DNA of 49,302 bases from CAYTET01 sp964436975. GTDB lineage: Bacteria > Bacillota_I > Bacilli_A > Erysipelotrichales > Erysipelotrichaceae. The notes under the pieces were generated by a model. It was not told the DNA's origin. It searched no databases and saw only the letters and a list, made by a program, of their open reading frames with translations. A program made the translations under genes and the position numbers. Location: NCBI GenBank assembly GCA_964436975.1, contig CAYTET010000003.1, positions 1-49,302 on the forward strand, written 5' to 3'. Shown here piece after piece: positions 23,503-31,241 of the stretch (the stretch's first letter is position 1; each line of letters begins with the position of its first letter).

Positions 23503-24510
23503 ATGATAGAATTACAAAATGTCAGTAAGATTTTCACTACCAAGGAAAAAGAAATTGATGCGGTCAATGATGTCAGCCTGCAGATTGAAAAGGGCGACAT
23601 CTACGGTATTATCGGACTGTCCGGAGCCGGCAAAAGCACGCTGGTCCGCTGCATCAACTATCTGGAGAAGCCGACTTCGGGAAACGTTCTGTTTAACGGG
23701 GTGGACTTAGCCAGCCTGTCAGCTGCCGAACTGCGCCAGACGCGCCGGCAGATGTCCATGATCTTCCAGGACTTCAACCTGCTGGCCCAGCGCACGGTTA
23801 TCCGCAATGTCTGCTATCCGCTGGAAATTGCCGGCTGGCCCAAGGCCCAGCAGCTGGAAAAAGCCCACAGTTTACTGAAAATCGTCGCTCTGGATGACCG
23901 CTGCGGCGCCTATCCGGTCCAGCTGTCCGGGGGTATGCAGCAAAGAGTAGCCATTGCCCGGGCTTTGGCCACTGATCCGCAGGTTCTGCTGTGTGACGAG
24001 GCCACCAGTGCCCTGGATCCGGAAACCACCCGTTCTATCCTGGCTCTGCTGAAGAAGATCAACCGGGAACTGGGGGTAACCATTGTGGTCATTACCCATG
24101 AGATGAAAGTTGTCGAGCAGATCTGCAACAAAGTCGCCGTTTTGGATAACGGACGCATTGTGGAAAGCGGTCTGGTCGCTGATATCTTCCGCGCTCCGAA
24201 AAGCGCCATTGCCCGCAAGCTGATCATGCCTGACAGCGCTCCGGCACCGCTGCCGGCCCAGACGGCCGCTCTGCGCATCGTCTTTGACGGGCGGTCATCC
24301 TATGAACCGCTTATTTCCAAAATGATTACCGAATGTCATATCACCGTCAATATTCTGGCGGCTAATATGAAGAACCTCAATGGCAAAGCTTACGGACAGA
24401 TGGTGCTGCAGATACCGGATGATCCGAAAAGCGAAGCTGAGGTTAAGAAGTTTCTGACTGGCAATGATGTGCATTTTGAGGAGGTGGGCAGCGATGAAAG
24501 TGTCGATTGA
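23503..24510 (+). CDS. metN: Methionine ABC transporter ATP-binding protein MetN
   Basis: This 335-residue ATPase powers import of methionine, including D-methionine in known systems. Walker A is GLSGAGKST (about 36-44), the signature LSGGMQQRVAIARAL, Walker B VLLCDEATSALDP, and the H-loop VVITHEMKVV. A C-terminal NIL domain (about 260-330), an ACT-like methionine sensor, is present as in typical MetN. ATG 23503 is chosen; an earlier codon at 23416 lies within the T-box. AAGGGGAAAGG precedes it. The T-box controls the operon. Confidence 0.95.
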   Translation: MIELQNVSKIFTTKEKEIDAVNDVSLQIEKGDIYGIIGLSGAGKSTLVRCINYLEKPTSGNVLFNGVDLASLSAAELRQTRRQMSMIFQDFNLLAQRTVIRNVCYPLEIAGWPKAQQLEKAHSLLKIVALDDRCGAYPVQLSGGMQQRVAIARALATDPQVLLCDEATSALDPETTRSILALLKKINRELGVTIVVITHEMKVVEQICNKVAVLDNGRIVESGLVADIFRAPKSAIARKLIMPDSAPAPLPAQTAALRIVFDGRSSYEPLISKMITECHITVNILAANMKNLNGKAYGQMVLQIPDDPKSEAEVKKFLTGNDVHFEEVGSDESVD

Positions 24511-25165
24511 TGTTCTGGTTTCGCTTTTGATCAAGGGACTCGGGGAGTCGCTGTATATGACCATTGTCTCCACGGCGCTGGCGTATGTGATCGGCATACC
24601 GATGGGAGTGGTGCTGTGCATCACGGATACCAACGGCATCTGCCCCAACCGGGGAATCAACAAGGTTCTTGGCGTTGCCGTCAATATCCTGCGCTCGGTT
24701 CCGTTTCTGATCCTGCTGGTTGTTCTGCTTCCGGTCACCCGCTTTATTGCCGGAACAACTATCGGGGCGACGGCCACCATTGTGCCGCTGGTCATCGGCT
24801 CGGCGCCCTTTGTGGCCCGCATGGTGGAATCATCGCTGAAGGAAGTCAATCCGGGGGTCATTCAGGCCGCCGAATCGATGGGTTCTTCCAACTGGCAGAT
24901 CATCTACAAGGTTCTGCTGCCGGAAGCCAAGCCTTCTTTGCTGATTGGCAGTGCCATTGCCATCACCACTATTCTGGGCTATTCAGCCATGGCCGGATTT
25001 ACCGGCGGCGGCGGATTAGGCACGATTGCCGTGAATTATGGGTATTACAAGTATGATTCGGTTACTATGCTGATTACCGTAGCGGTCCTGGTGCTTGTTG
25101 TTCAGGTTTTCCAGGAAGTAGGAATGGCCATTGCCAAACGCAGCGACCGCCGGATTCGCAGTTAA
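24494..25165 (+). CDS. metI: Methionine ABC transporter permease MetI
   Basis: This 223-residue permease has five to six membrane helices. The ABC permease loop EAA reads IQAAESMGSSNWQIIYKVLLPEAKPSL (about 132-158). GAGGAGG stands before ATG 24494, so that start is used rather than 24464; the gene then overlaps metN by 17 bases. Forms the membrane channel with MetN and receives substrate from MetQ. Confidence 0.94.
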   Translation: MKVSIDVLVSLLIKGLGESLYMTIVSTALAYVIGIPMGVVLCITDTNGICPNRGINKVLGVAVNILRSVPFLILLVVLLPVTRFIAGTTIGATATIVPLVIGSAPFVARMVESSLKEVNPGVIQAAESMGSSNWQIIYKVLLPEAKPSLLIGSAIAITTILGYSAMAGFTGGGGLGTIAVNYGYYKYDSVTMLITVAVLVLVVQVFQEVGMAIAKRSDRRIRS

Positions 25166-25185
25166 TGAAAGGAAGGGGAAATCCC

Positions 25186-26001
25186 ATGAAAAAACTATTT
25201 ACCATTTTATTATCAGTATTACTGCTTTGCTCAGCACTGTCTGGCTGCGGCCAGACGACTTCTGACGACAGCGACAAGACCATCAAGGTCGGCGCCAGTG
25301 TTACTCCGCATGCCGAAATCCTGGCGGTGGCCAAAGAGATTCTGGCCGAGCAGGGTTACACGCTGGAGATTGTTGAATACACTGACTATGTTCTGCCCAA
25401 CACGGCAACGGAAAGCGGCGAGCTTGATGCCAACTATTTCCAGCATCAGCCGTATCTGACCAACTTCAATGCCGAAAACGGCACGCATCTGGTTTCTGTT
25501 GTTGCTGTTCACTATGAGCCGTTTGGCATCTATGCCGGCAAGACTTCTTCCCTTGACGACCTGAAAGACGGCGCCACCGTGGCAGTTCCCAATGATTCCA
25601 CTAATGAAGCCAGAGCATTGCTGCTGCTGCAGGATGCCGGTCTTATCACACTGAAAGACGGTGTTGGAATGGGTGCCAAAATCACCGACATTGCCAGCAA
25701 CCCGAAGAATCTGCAGATCAGCGAGATCGCGGCGGCCCAGCTGCCCCGTTCCCTGGCCGATGTTGACATTGCCGTCATCAACGGAAACTATGCTTTGGAA
25801 GGCGGCCTGAAGGTCAAGGATGCCCTGCTTACGGAAAAAGCCGACTCAGAAGCGGCCCAGACTTATGCCAATATCCTGGTTGTCAAGGAAGGCAATGAGA
25901 ATCTGCCCAAGATCAAAGCCCTGGCCGAAGCCCTGACCAGTCAGAAGGTCAAAGACTTCATCAACAGCACTTATGATGATGCCGTTCTGCCTATTTTCTA
26001 A
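25186..26001 (+). CDS. metQ: Methionine-binding lipoprotein MetQ
   Basis: This 271-residue NlpA/MetQ-type lipoprotein captures methionine outside the cell. The signal peptide ends in the lipobox LSGC near residue 20. Typical blocks are KVGASVTPHAEIL, YTDYVLPNTAT-SGELDANYFQHQPYL and VAVPNDSTNEARALLLLQDAGLITL. ATG 25186 follows GGAAGGGG. It lies 20 bases beyond metI and ends at a strong terminator. Confidence 0.95.
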   Translation: MKKLFTILLSVLLLCSALSGCGQTTSDDSDKTIKVGASVTPHAEILAVAKEILAEQGYTLEIVEYTDYVLPNTATESGELDANYFQHQPYLTNFNAENGTHLVSVVAVHYEPFGIYAGKTSSLDDLKDGATVAVPNDSTNEARALLLLQDAGLITLKDGVGMGAKITDIASNPKNLQISEIAAAQLPRSLADVDIAVINGNYALEGGLKVKDALLTEKADSEAAQTYANILVVKEGNENLPKIKALAEALTSQKVKDFINSTYDDAVLPIF

Positions 26002-26020
26002 ACTTGAGTCATGAATGTGG

Positions 26021-26050
26021 AAAGCTCCCGTGATTGGGAGCTTTTCTTGT
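26021..26050 (+). terminator. Terminator of metNIQ
   Basis: AAAGCTCCC (26021-26029) and GGGAGCTTT (26036-26044) form a 9-bp stem with a 6-base loop and T-rich tail. Confidence 0.88.
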
Positions 26051-26068
26051 TTTTGAATCAGGGGACCA

Positions 26069-26077
26069 TGCTATACT
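26069..26077 (+). promoter_or_regulatory. Extended -10 promoter of the DUF1846 gene
   Basis: TGC-TATACT is an extended -10. TTGTTT lies 19 bases before it as a weak -35. The gene starts 24 bases downstream after GAGG. Confidence 0.55.
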
Positions 26078-26100
26078 AATACGTAGACGAGGTATCATTC

Positions 26101-27591
26101 ATGGATAAAATTGCTTTTGATTCGGCCAAATACCTGCAGCTGCAGCGTGAGAAAATTTTGGAACGCATTGCCATGTTCCATAACAAGCTTTATCTGGAAT
26201 TCGGGGGCAAGTTGTTTGAAGACTTCCACGCCGCCAGAGTGCTGCCCGGCTATCAGCCTAATAATAAGATCAGGCTTCTGACCGAGTTGAAAGATTATAC
26301 AGAGATGATAATATGCATCAACGCCGCTGACATTGAAAACGCCAAAGCCCGCGGTGATTTAGGCATCGGCTACGATCAGGAAGTGCTGCGGATGCTGGAT
26401 GCCTTCCATGAATTAGACCTTTACGTCGGCAGCGTGGTCATCACCCAGTATGCCCATCAGCCGGCCGCGGATGCTTTCAGGCGCAGTCTGATCAAGTCCG
26501 GCATTCAGACCTATCCGCATTATCCGATCCCCGGCTATCCGACCGACATTGATTTTATTGTCTCGGAAAAAGGGCTGGGGCAGAATGATTATATTAAAAC
26601 CAGCCGCCAACTGATTGTTCTGACGGCCCCGGGACCCGGCTCCGGCAAAATGGCCACCTGCATTTCCCAGATGTACCATGACTATATTCACGGCATTAAA
26701 TCCGGCTATGCCAAATTTGAAACATTCCCGATTTGGAATCTGCCGCTGAAGCATCCGGTCAACCTGGCTTATGAGGCGGCGACGGCCGATTTGAATGATG
26801 TCAATATGATCGACCCCTTCCATCTGGAGGCCTATAACCAGACCGCGGTCAATTACAACCGCGATGTGGAAATATTCCCGGTGCTAAACTGCATCTTTGA
26901 AAGAATCCAGAAAGAGTCGCCTTATAAATCCCCGACGGACATGGGCGTCAATATGGCCGGTTTTTCCATAATTGACGATCAGGCTGCCTGTGAGGCCGCC
27001 CGGCAGGAAATAATCCGCCGCTATTTCAAAGCGGTTGTGGATGCCCGCACGGATAAAATTGATGAATCAGCGGTCCAGAAAATCGAACTGCTGATGAATC
27101 AGGCGGGAGTTACACCGGCCGACCGGCCGGTTGTCAACGCGGCCCGCGGCAAAGCCGACGATACCGGGGCGCCGGCATTGGCCATCCAGCTTAATGACGG
27201 CCAGATTGTCACCGGTAAAACATCTTCCCTGTTCGGACCCAGTGCCGCTGTTATCATCAACGCCTTAAAAGCCCTAGCCCGGATCAGCAAGCCGACTCCG
27301 GTTATTTCGGCTACCGTTGTGGCGCCGATTCAGGATCTAAAGGTCAATGCCCTGGGCAACCATAATCCCCGGCTGCATTCTGACGAACTGCTGATTGCGC
27401 TGGCCATGACGGCCCAGAATGATCCCAATGCCAAACTGGCCATGGATCAGCTTAACAATCTGCGCGGGGCCGAAGGGCATTCCACCGTTATTCTGCCGGA
27501 AGAAGACGCTAATGTCTTCCGCAAACTGGGCGTCAATATCACCGTTGATCCGGTTTACCAGCAGAAAAAACTGTATCATAAGCGGCATTGA
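26101..27591 (+). CDS. DUF1846 domain protein
   Basis: This 496-residue protein is of the DUF1846 family (PF08903 type), large cytosolic proteins of unknown function. Family-like blocks are FDSAKYLQLQREKILERI, YLEFGGKLFEDFHAARVLPGY, and TAPGPGSGKMATCISQMYHD (about 178-197), the last a P-loop-like turn that in this family may bind a nucleotide-like ligand; that is only suggestive. The length fits the family. GAGG lies 8 bases before the ATG. An SDR gene starts 17 bases after its stop, so the two likely share a transcript. Confidence 0.9.
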   Translation: MDKIAFDSAKYLQLQREKILERIAMFHNKLYLEFGGKLFEDFHAARVLPGYQPNNKIRLLTELKDYTEMIICINAADIENAKARGDLGIGYDQEVLRMLDAFHELDLYVGSVVITQYAHQPAADAFRRSLIKSGIQTYPHYPIPGYPTDIDFIVSEKGLGQNDYIKTSRQLIVLTAPGPGSGKMATCISQMYHDYIHGIKSGYAKFETFPIWNLPLKHPVNLAYEAATADLNDVNMIDPFHLEAYNQTAVNYNRDVEIFPVLNCIFERIQKESPYKSPTDMGVNMAGFSIIDDQAACEAARQEIIRRYFKAVVDARTDKIDESAVQKIELLMNQAGVTPADRPVVNAARGKADDTGAPALAIQLNDGQIVTGKTSSLFGPSAAVIINALKALARISKPTPVISATVVAPIQDLKVNALGNHNPRLHSDELLIALAMTAQNDPNAKLAMDQLNNLRGAEGHSTVILPEEDANVFRKLGVNITVDPVYQQKKLYHKRH

Positions 27592-27608
27592 GAAAGAGAG
27601 CGTCTGAA

Positions 27609-28382
27609 ATGAAAAAAATTGCGGTAATTACCGGAGCTTCTTCGGGAATGGGCGAGCAGTTTGTCTATCAGCTGGACCGCCAGCAGGACTTCGATGAAAT
27701 ATGGGTTATTGCCCGGCGGAAAGACCGTCTGGAAAAAATGCAGGAGAAGGTAAGTGCCAAACTGAAAGTGCTGGCTTTAGACCTGTGTGATCCGGCCAGT
27801 TTTGAAGAATACCGCCAGGCCTTGAGCCAGGAAAGAAAAGTTGAAATCGCGGTTTTAGTTAATGCGGCCGGCTTTGGTCTGTTTGGCAGCTTTGCCGATC
27901 TGGAACTGGACAAGCAGCAGCAGATGATCGCGCTAAACGTTACGGCTCTGACCACCATGACTTATCTGTCTATTCCTTACATGACTAAGGGCAGTGTCAT
28001 TTACCAGCTGGGTTCGCTTTCTTCCTTCCAGCCCGTTCCCTATATGACGGTCTATGGAGCCGGCAAAGCTTATGTGCTGAGTTTTGCCCAGGCTATCAAT
28101 GCCGAACTGCAGCCTAAGGGCATCCATGTAATGGCTGTCTGCCCGGGCTGGATTAAAACCGAATTCTTCGACACCGCCGTCCGCGATGATACCATCAAAT
28201 ATTACAACCGCTACTATTCAGCGGAAGATGTGGTAAAACTGGCTTTGAAGGATATGATAAGGGGTAAAACAGTTTCTATTCTGGGCCGGCCGGAAAGAAG
28301 ACAGGTCTGGCTGGTCAAGCACCTGCCGGCATCGGTTGTCATTGATACCTGGCTTAAACAGCAGAAACTGGATAAAAAGTAA
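27609..28382 (+). CDS. Short-chain dehydrogenase/reductase family protein
   Basis: This 257-residue Rossmann-fold oxidoreductase has the nucleotide-binding TGASSGMG (about 9-16), NAAGFG (about 82-87), the catalytic Ser in LGSLSSF, and YGAGK (YxxxK, about 148-152). ARRKDRL after the second strand suggests NADPH preference. ATG 27609 gives MKKIAVITG and follows GAAAGAGAG; the upstream codon at 27588 overlaps the previous gene. Substrate is unknown. Confidence 0.92.
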   Translation: MKKIAVITGASSGMGEQFVYQLDRQQDFDEIWVIARRKDRLEKMQEKVSAKLKVLALDLCDPASFEEYRQALSQERKVEIAVLVNAAGFGLFGSFADLELDKQQQMIALNVTALTTMTYLSIPYMTKGSVIYQLGSLSSFQPVPYMTVYGAGKAYVLSFAQAINAELQPKGIHVMAVCPGWIKTEFFDTAVRDDTIKYYNRYYSAEDVVKLALKDMIRGKTVSILGRPERRQVWLVKHLPASVVIDTWLKQQKLDKK

Positions 28383-28391
28383 AAGCGGTAT

Positions 28392-28421
28392 TTGACCGGG
28401 CTGACGTTAAAGTGCTATATT
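28392..28421 (+). promoter_or_regulatory. Promoter of serS
   Basis: TTGACC and TATATT are 18 bases apart, with TGC before the -10 (extended). Transcription would start near 28428, just before the T-box leader. Confidence 0.78.
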
Positions 28422-28429
28422 GATGGCAC

Positions 28430-28645
28430 AGCAAAGAAGAGAAACAGTAGCCGGCCCGTCTTTTTGCAGAGAGATAAATAAGGGTGCGATTTATCAGAAG
28501 TGTACCGGCAAATCCATCTCAGAGCTGAAAAGGAAATAACTTTTCCGGCAGCGGCCGTTATCCGCTATCAATGAGGGCTGTCCAAAGGCAGCTGAATCAG
28601 GGTGGCAACACGAGACATCGTCCCTTCGCGGTGATGTCTTTTTTT
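28430..28645 (+). ncRNA. T-box riboswitch, probable Ser specifier, ahead of serS
   Basis: T-box AGGGTGGCAACACG lies at 28599-28612. The terminator follows: AGACATC (28613-28619) pairs with GATGTCT (28633-28639), then T7. A Stem I region starts near 28430 with GAAGAGAAACAGTAG and CAGAGAGAT. The likely specifier is UCC at 28513-28515, followed by A, before ATCTC. A serine codon fits the downstream seryl-tRNA synthetase. T-box certain; specifier tentative. Confidence 0.9.
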
Positions 28646-28664
28646 GTTAAAGGAGGAAAAAACA

Positions 28665-29954
28665 ATGTTAGACATGGGATTTATCAGGCAGAATCCGGAT
28701 CTGGTCAAGGAGAACATCCGGAAAAAGTTTCAAGACAGCAAATTGGCAAAGGTTGACGAACTGATTGACCTTGACCAGCAGTACCGCAATTCTAAAACCA
28801 ACGGGGACAATTTAAGAAGTCAGCGCAATTCATTAAGCAAGCAGATCGGCATCTTAATGGGTCAGGGCAAAAAAGAAGAAGCGGCCGCCGTAAAACAGCA
28901 GGTAGCCGACATTGCCCAGCAGCTTGAAGACTGCCAGGTTAAGGAAACCGAATTGGCCGCCAAGTGCAAAGAGATTCAGATGATCATCCCCAATATGATC
29001 GATCCTTCTGTGCCAATCGGTCATGATGACAGTGAAAATGTGGAGCTGGAAAAATTCGGTGAGCCCAAGGTCCCTGATTTTGAGATTCCTTATCATACCG
29101 ACATTATGGAGAAGCTTAACGGCATTGATTTAGACAGTGCCCGCAAGGTTGCCGGCAACGGCTTCTATTATCTGATGGGTGATATTGCCAGACTGCATTC
29201 AGCCTGTCTTTCCTATGCCCGTGATTTCATGATCAACAAAGGCTTTACTTACTGCATCCCGCCTTTTATGATTCACAGCAATGTGGTGACCGGAGTCATG
29301 AGCTTTCCGGAAATGGATGCCATGATGTATAAAATTGAAGGTGAAGATCTGTACCTGATCGGCACTTCCGAGCATTCTATGATTGGCAAGTTTATTGATA
29401 CGATTAACGACGAAGCTAAGCTGCCCTATACGCTGACTTCCTATTCGCCCTGCTTCCGCAAGGAAAAAGGAGCGCACGGCATTGAAGAGAGAGGCGTTTA
29501 CCGGATCCATCAGTTTGAAAAGCAGGAGATGATTGTTGTCTGCAAGCCGGAAGAATCGGCAGTCTGGTTTCCTAAACTCTACATGTTTACCGTCGAACTG
29601 TTCCGCAGTCTGGATGTCCCCGTAAGAACTCTTGAGTGCTGCTCGGGCGATCTGGCTGATCTGAAGTGCAAGAGTGTTGATGTTGAAGCCTGGAGCCCGC
29701 GGCAGAAAAAGTATTTTGAAGTCGGCAGCTGTTCTAATCTGACCGACGCGCAGGCCCGCCGTCTGGGCATCCGGATTAAAGGTGAAAAGGGCAATTACTT
29801 TGCCCATACCCTGAATAATACGGTTGTAGCTCCGCCGCGTATGCTGATTGCCCTGATTGAGAATAATCTGAATGAAGACGGCTCTGTCAACGTACCGGAA
29901 GTATTATGGCCTTATATGGGCGGGACCAAAAAGATTACTGTTCCCAGTAAATAG
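28665..29954 (+). CDS. serS: Seryl-tRNA synthetase
   Basis: This 429-residue class II synthetase charges tRNA-Ser (and tRNA-Sec where present). An N-terminal coiled-coil arm (about 25-105) leads into the catalytic core. Motif 2 reads SYSPCFRKEKGAHGIEERGVYRIHQFEKQE and motif 3 NTVVAPPRMLIALIENN. ATG 28665 follows AAAGGAGG by 9 bases. The T-box upstream would raise expression when uncharged tRNA-Ser accumulates. A GNRA-loop terminator follows. Confidence 0.97.
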   Translation: MLDMGFIRQNPDLVKENIRKKFQDSKLAKVDELIDLDQQYRNSKTNGDNLRSQRNSLSKQIGILMGQGKKEEAAAVKQQVADIAQQLEDCQVKETELAAKCKEIQMIIPNMIDPSVPIGHDDSENVELEKFGEPKVPDFEIPYHTDIMEKLNGIDLDSARKVAGNGFYYLMGDIARLHSACLSYARDFMINKGFTYCIPPFMIHSNVVTGVMSFPEMDAMMYKIEGEDLYLIGTSEHSMIGKFIDTINDEAKLPYTLTSYSPCFRKEKGAHGIEERGVYRIHQFEKQEMIVVCKPEESAVWFPKLYMFTVELFRSLDVPVRTLECCSGDLADLKCKSVDVEAWSPRQKKYFEVGSCSNLTDAQARRLGIRIKGEKGNYFAHTLNNTVVAPPRMLIALIENNLNEDGSVNVPEVLWPYMGGTKKITVPSK

Positions 29955-29961
29955 ACATAAA

Positions 29962-29990
29962 GTCAGGATGCAGCGATGCTCCTGATTTTT
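29962..29990 (+). terminator. Terminator of serS
   Basis: TCAGGA (29962-29967) and TCCTGA (29979-29984) enclose GCA-GCGA-TGC, giving a stem with a GNRA-type tetraloop, followed by T6. Confidence 0.85.
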
Positions 29991-30082
29991 TGTAGGCGGA
30001 TATAAACGGCAAATCTGAATGGTCAAAGAATAAAAGAGTTGTTTCAATGAGCCACTGATTTCCCGGGAAATAAGGCTATCAT

Positions 30083-30111
30083 TTGACAGCCGTCATGAAC
30101 TATATTATAAA
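30083..30111 (+). promoter_or_regulatory. Promoter of the HxlR-family gene
   Basis: TTGACA and TATAAA are separated by 17 bases. The start codon is 54 bases downstream, with a palindromic operator between. Confidence 0.78.
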
Positions 30112-30123
30112 TAGAGAAAGAAA

Positions 30124-30153
30124 TAGTGTACTCTAATTTATGATAGTACACTA
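30124..30153. promoter_or_regulatory. Palindromic operator of the HxlR-family regulator
   Basis: TAGTGTACT-N12-AGTACACTA is a perfect 9-bp inverted repeat just downstream of the -10. HxlR-type regulators such as YodB bind similar TACT...AGTA palindromes. The site should mediate autorepression. A near-identical half-site occurs at 9371-9384. Confidence 0.75.
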
Positions 30154-30164
30154 AAAGGAGTAAT

Positions 30165-30509
30165 ATGCCGGCAAAGAAAGACAATGTCTGCATTAGTGAA
30201 ACCGGCTTCGGCCGGGCTGTCGATAAAACAACCGGACGGTATAAAATGGAAATCTTATACTGCCTGGCAAAAAATCCGGTGCTGCGCTATAACGAGCTGA
30301 AGAGGATGCTTGACACAATTGCGTTTAGAACACTCAGCAACCTTTTGAAAGAACTCGAAAGCGATGGCCTGGTGCTGCGCAAGGAGTACTCCCAGATCCC
30401 GCCCAAAGTAGAATATCGTCTTTCCAAGGCCGGACTGCAGTTTGTGCCGATTATTGAACAGTTGGAAAAATGGGGCAATAAGTATGCCCGCTCTAAAGAT
30501 ACTAAATAA
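30165..30509 (+). CDS. HxlR-family winged-helix transcriptional regulator
   Basis: This 114-residue MarR-like winged helix belongs to the HxlR family, often responsive to electrophiles, disulfide stress or aldehydes. Recognisable are KMEILYCLAKNPVLRYNELKRML (helix 1-2), IAFRTLSNLLKELESDGLVLRKEY (recognition helix) and PPKVEYRLSKAGLQFVPII (wing). Cys10 and Cys33-like residues (DNVCIS, LYCLAK) could serve redox sensing, as in YodB. AAAGGAG precedes the ATG. It appears monocistronic and self-regulated. Confidence 0.88.
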   Translation: MPAKKDNVCISETGFGRAVDKTTGRYKMEILYCLAKNPVLRYNELKRMLDTIAFRTLSNLLKELESDGLVLRKEYSQIPPKVEYRLSKAGLQFVPIIEQLEKWGNKYARSKDTK

Positions 30510-30510
30510 A

Positions 30511-30526
30511 TGTTTCACGTGAAACA
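30511..30526. other. parS: parS centromere-like site 1
   Basis: TGTTTCACGTGAAACA is a perfect 16-bp palindrome identical to the parS consensus recognised by ParB/Spo0J. It lies immediately after the HxlR gene, about 16 kb from oriC. Confidence 0.95.
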
Positions 30527-30546
30527 CTGGGATTGGATCTGAAGAA

Positions 30547-30562
30547 TGTTTCACGTGAAACA
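30547..30562. other. parS: parS centromere-like site 2
   Basis: A second perfect TGTTTCACGTGAAACA lies 36 bp (start to start) from the first, in the same gene-free stretch. Confidence 0.95.
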
Positions 30563-30594
30563 GATTAGTCTGTATGACTGCCGCACTTGTGTCA

Positions 30595-30623
30595 TTGCTA
30601 AAAAACTTTGATTATCATATAAT
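30595..30623 (+). promoter_or_regulatory. Promoter of the SRP RNA
   Basis: TTGCTA and TATAAT are separated by 17 bases. The RNA should begin near 30630. Confidence 0.7.
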
Positions 30624-30629
30624 GTCAAT

Positions 30630-30707
30630 GGCACAACGCAGCTGACTTCAATCTGGTCAGGGTCGGAAGACAGCAGCCATACAGCACAGTGCGTGTGTGC
30701 CTTTTTT
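30630..30707 (+). ncRNA. ffs: Signal recognition particle RNA, small type
   Basis: The 4.5S-like domain IV core reads GGTCAGGGTCGGAAGACAGC followed by AGCCATA, with the conserved GGTCAG and GGAA/CAGCA loops. GGCACA at 30630 pairs with TGTGCC at 30696-30701, and T6 follows as terminator. This RNA binds Ffh to target proteins to the membrane. It lies directly before tadA, as in many Bacillota. Confidence 0.9.
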
Positions 30708-30729
30708 ATACCCTGAAGGGAGAATGACA

Positions 30730-31206
30730 ATGACTGCTGATAAAGACGCTCTCTATATGCAGGCTGCTCTGCTGCAGGCGGCCAAAGCCATGGCGGCCGG
30801 CGAAGTGCCGATTGGCTGTGTTATAGTATATGAGGATAAGATTATTGCCCGCGGATATAATCTGCGCAAAAAGAGAGAACTGACGGCCGACCATGCCGAG
30901 ATGATTGCCATTGCCAAGGCCAATCATAAGATTGGCAGCTGGCGGCTGGAAGGCTGCACTCTGTATGTAACTTTGGAGCCCTGTCCGATGTGTGCAGGAG
31001 CCATCATGCAGTCGCGGATTCAAAGAGTAGTATACGGGGCGGCTGATCCTAAAGCCGGAGCCCTGGGCTCGCTGTTCAACCTTTATGATATTCAGGGGTT
31101 CAACCATTACCCGCTGGTGACATCAGGCGTATTGAAAGAAGAATGCGGTCAGCTGCTGACAAGCTTCTTTAAAAACATGCGCAAAAGCACCACAGCGATT
31201 AAATGA
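30730..31206 (+). CDS. tadA: tRNA-specific adenosine deaminase TadA
   Basis: This 158-residue deaminase makes inosine-34 in tRNA-Arg(ACG). The zinc and catalytic residues are in ADHAEM (His-Ala-Glu) and EPCPMCAGAIM (two Cys). ATG 30730 is chosen because GAAGGGAG lies 7 bases before it; the in-frame ATG at 30724 is too close to that site. The SRP RNA ends 22 bases before. Confidence 0.95.
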   Translation: MTADKDALYMQAALLQAAKAMAAGEVPIGCVIVYEDKIIARGYNLRKKRELTADHAEMIAIAKANHKIGSWRLEGCTLYVTLEPCPMCAGAIMQSRIQRVVYGAADPKAGALGSLFNLYDIQGFNHYPLVTSGVLKEECGQLLTSFFKNMRKSTTAIK

Positions 31207-31211
31207 TGGTT

Positions 31212-31217
31212 TATAAT
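31212..31217 (+). promoter_or_regulatory. Candidate -10 element before dnaX
   Basis: A perfect TATAAT lies 24 bases before the dnaX ATG, with GAGGAA between. No clear -35 is visible; the element may be inside the tadA readthrough. Confidence 0.4.
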
Positions 31218-31241
31218 TGATGATATAAATGAGGAATAAAC

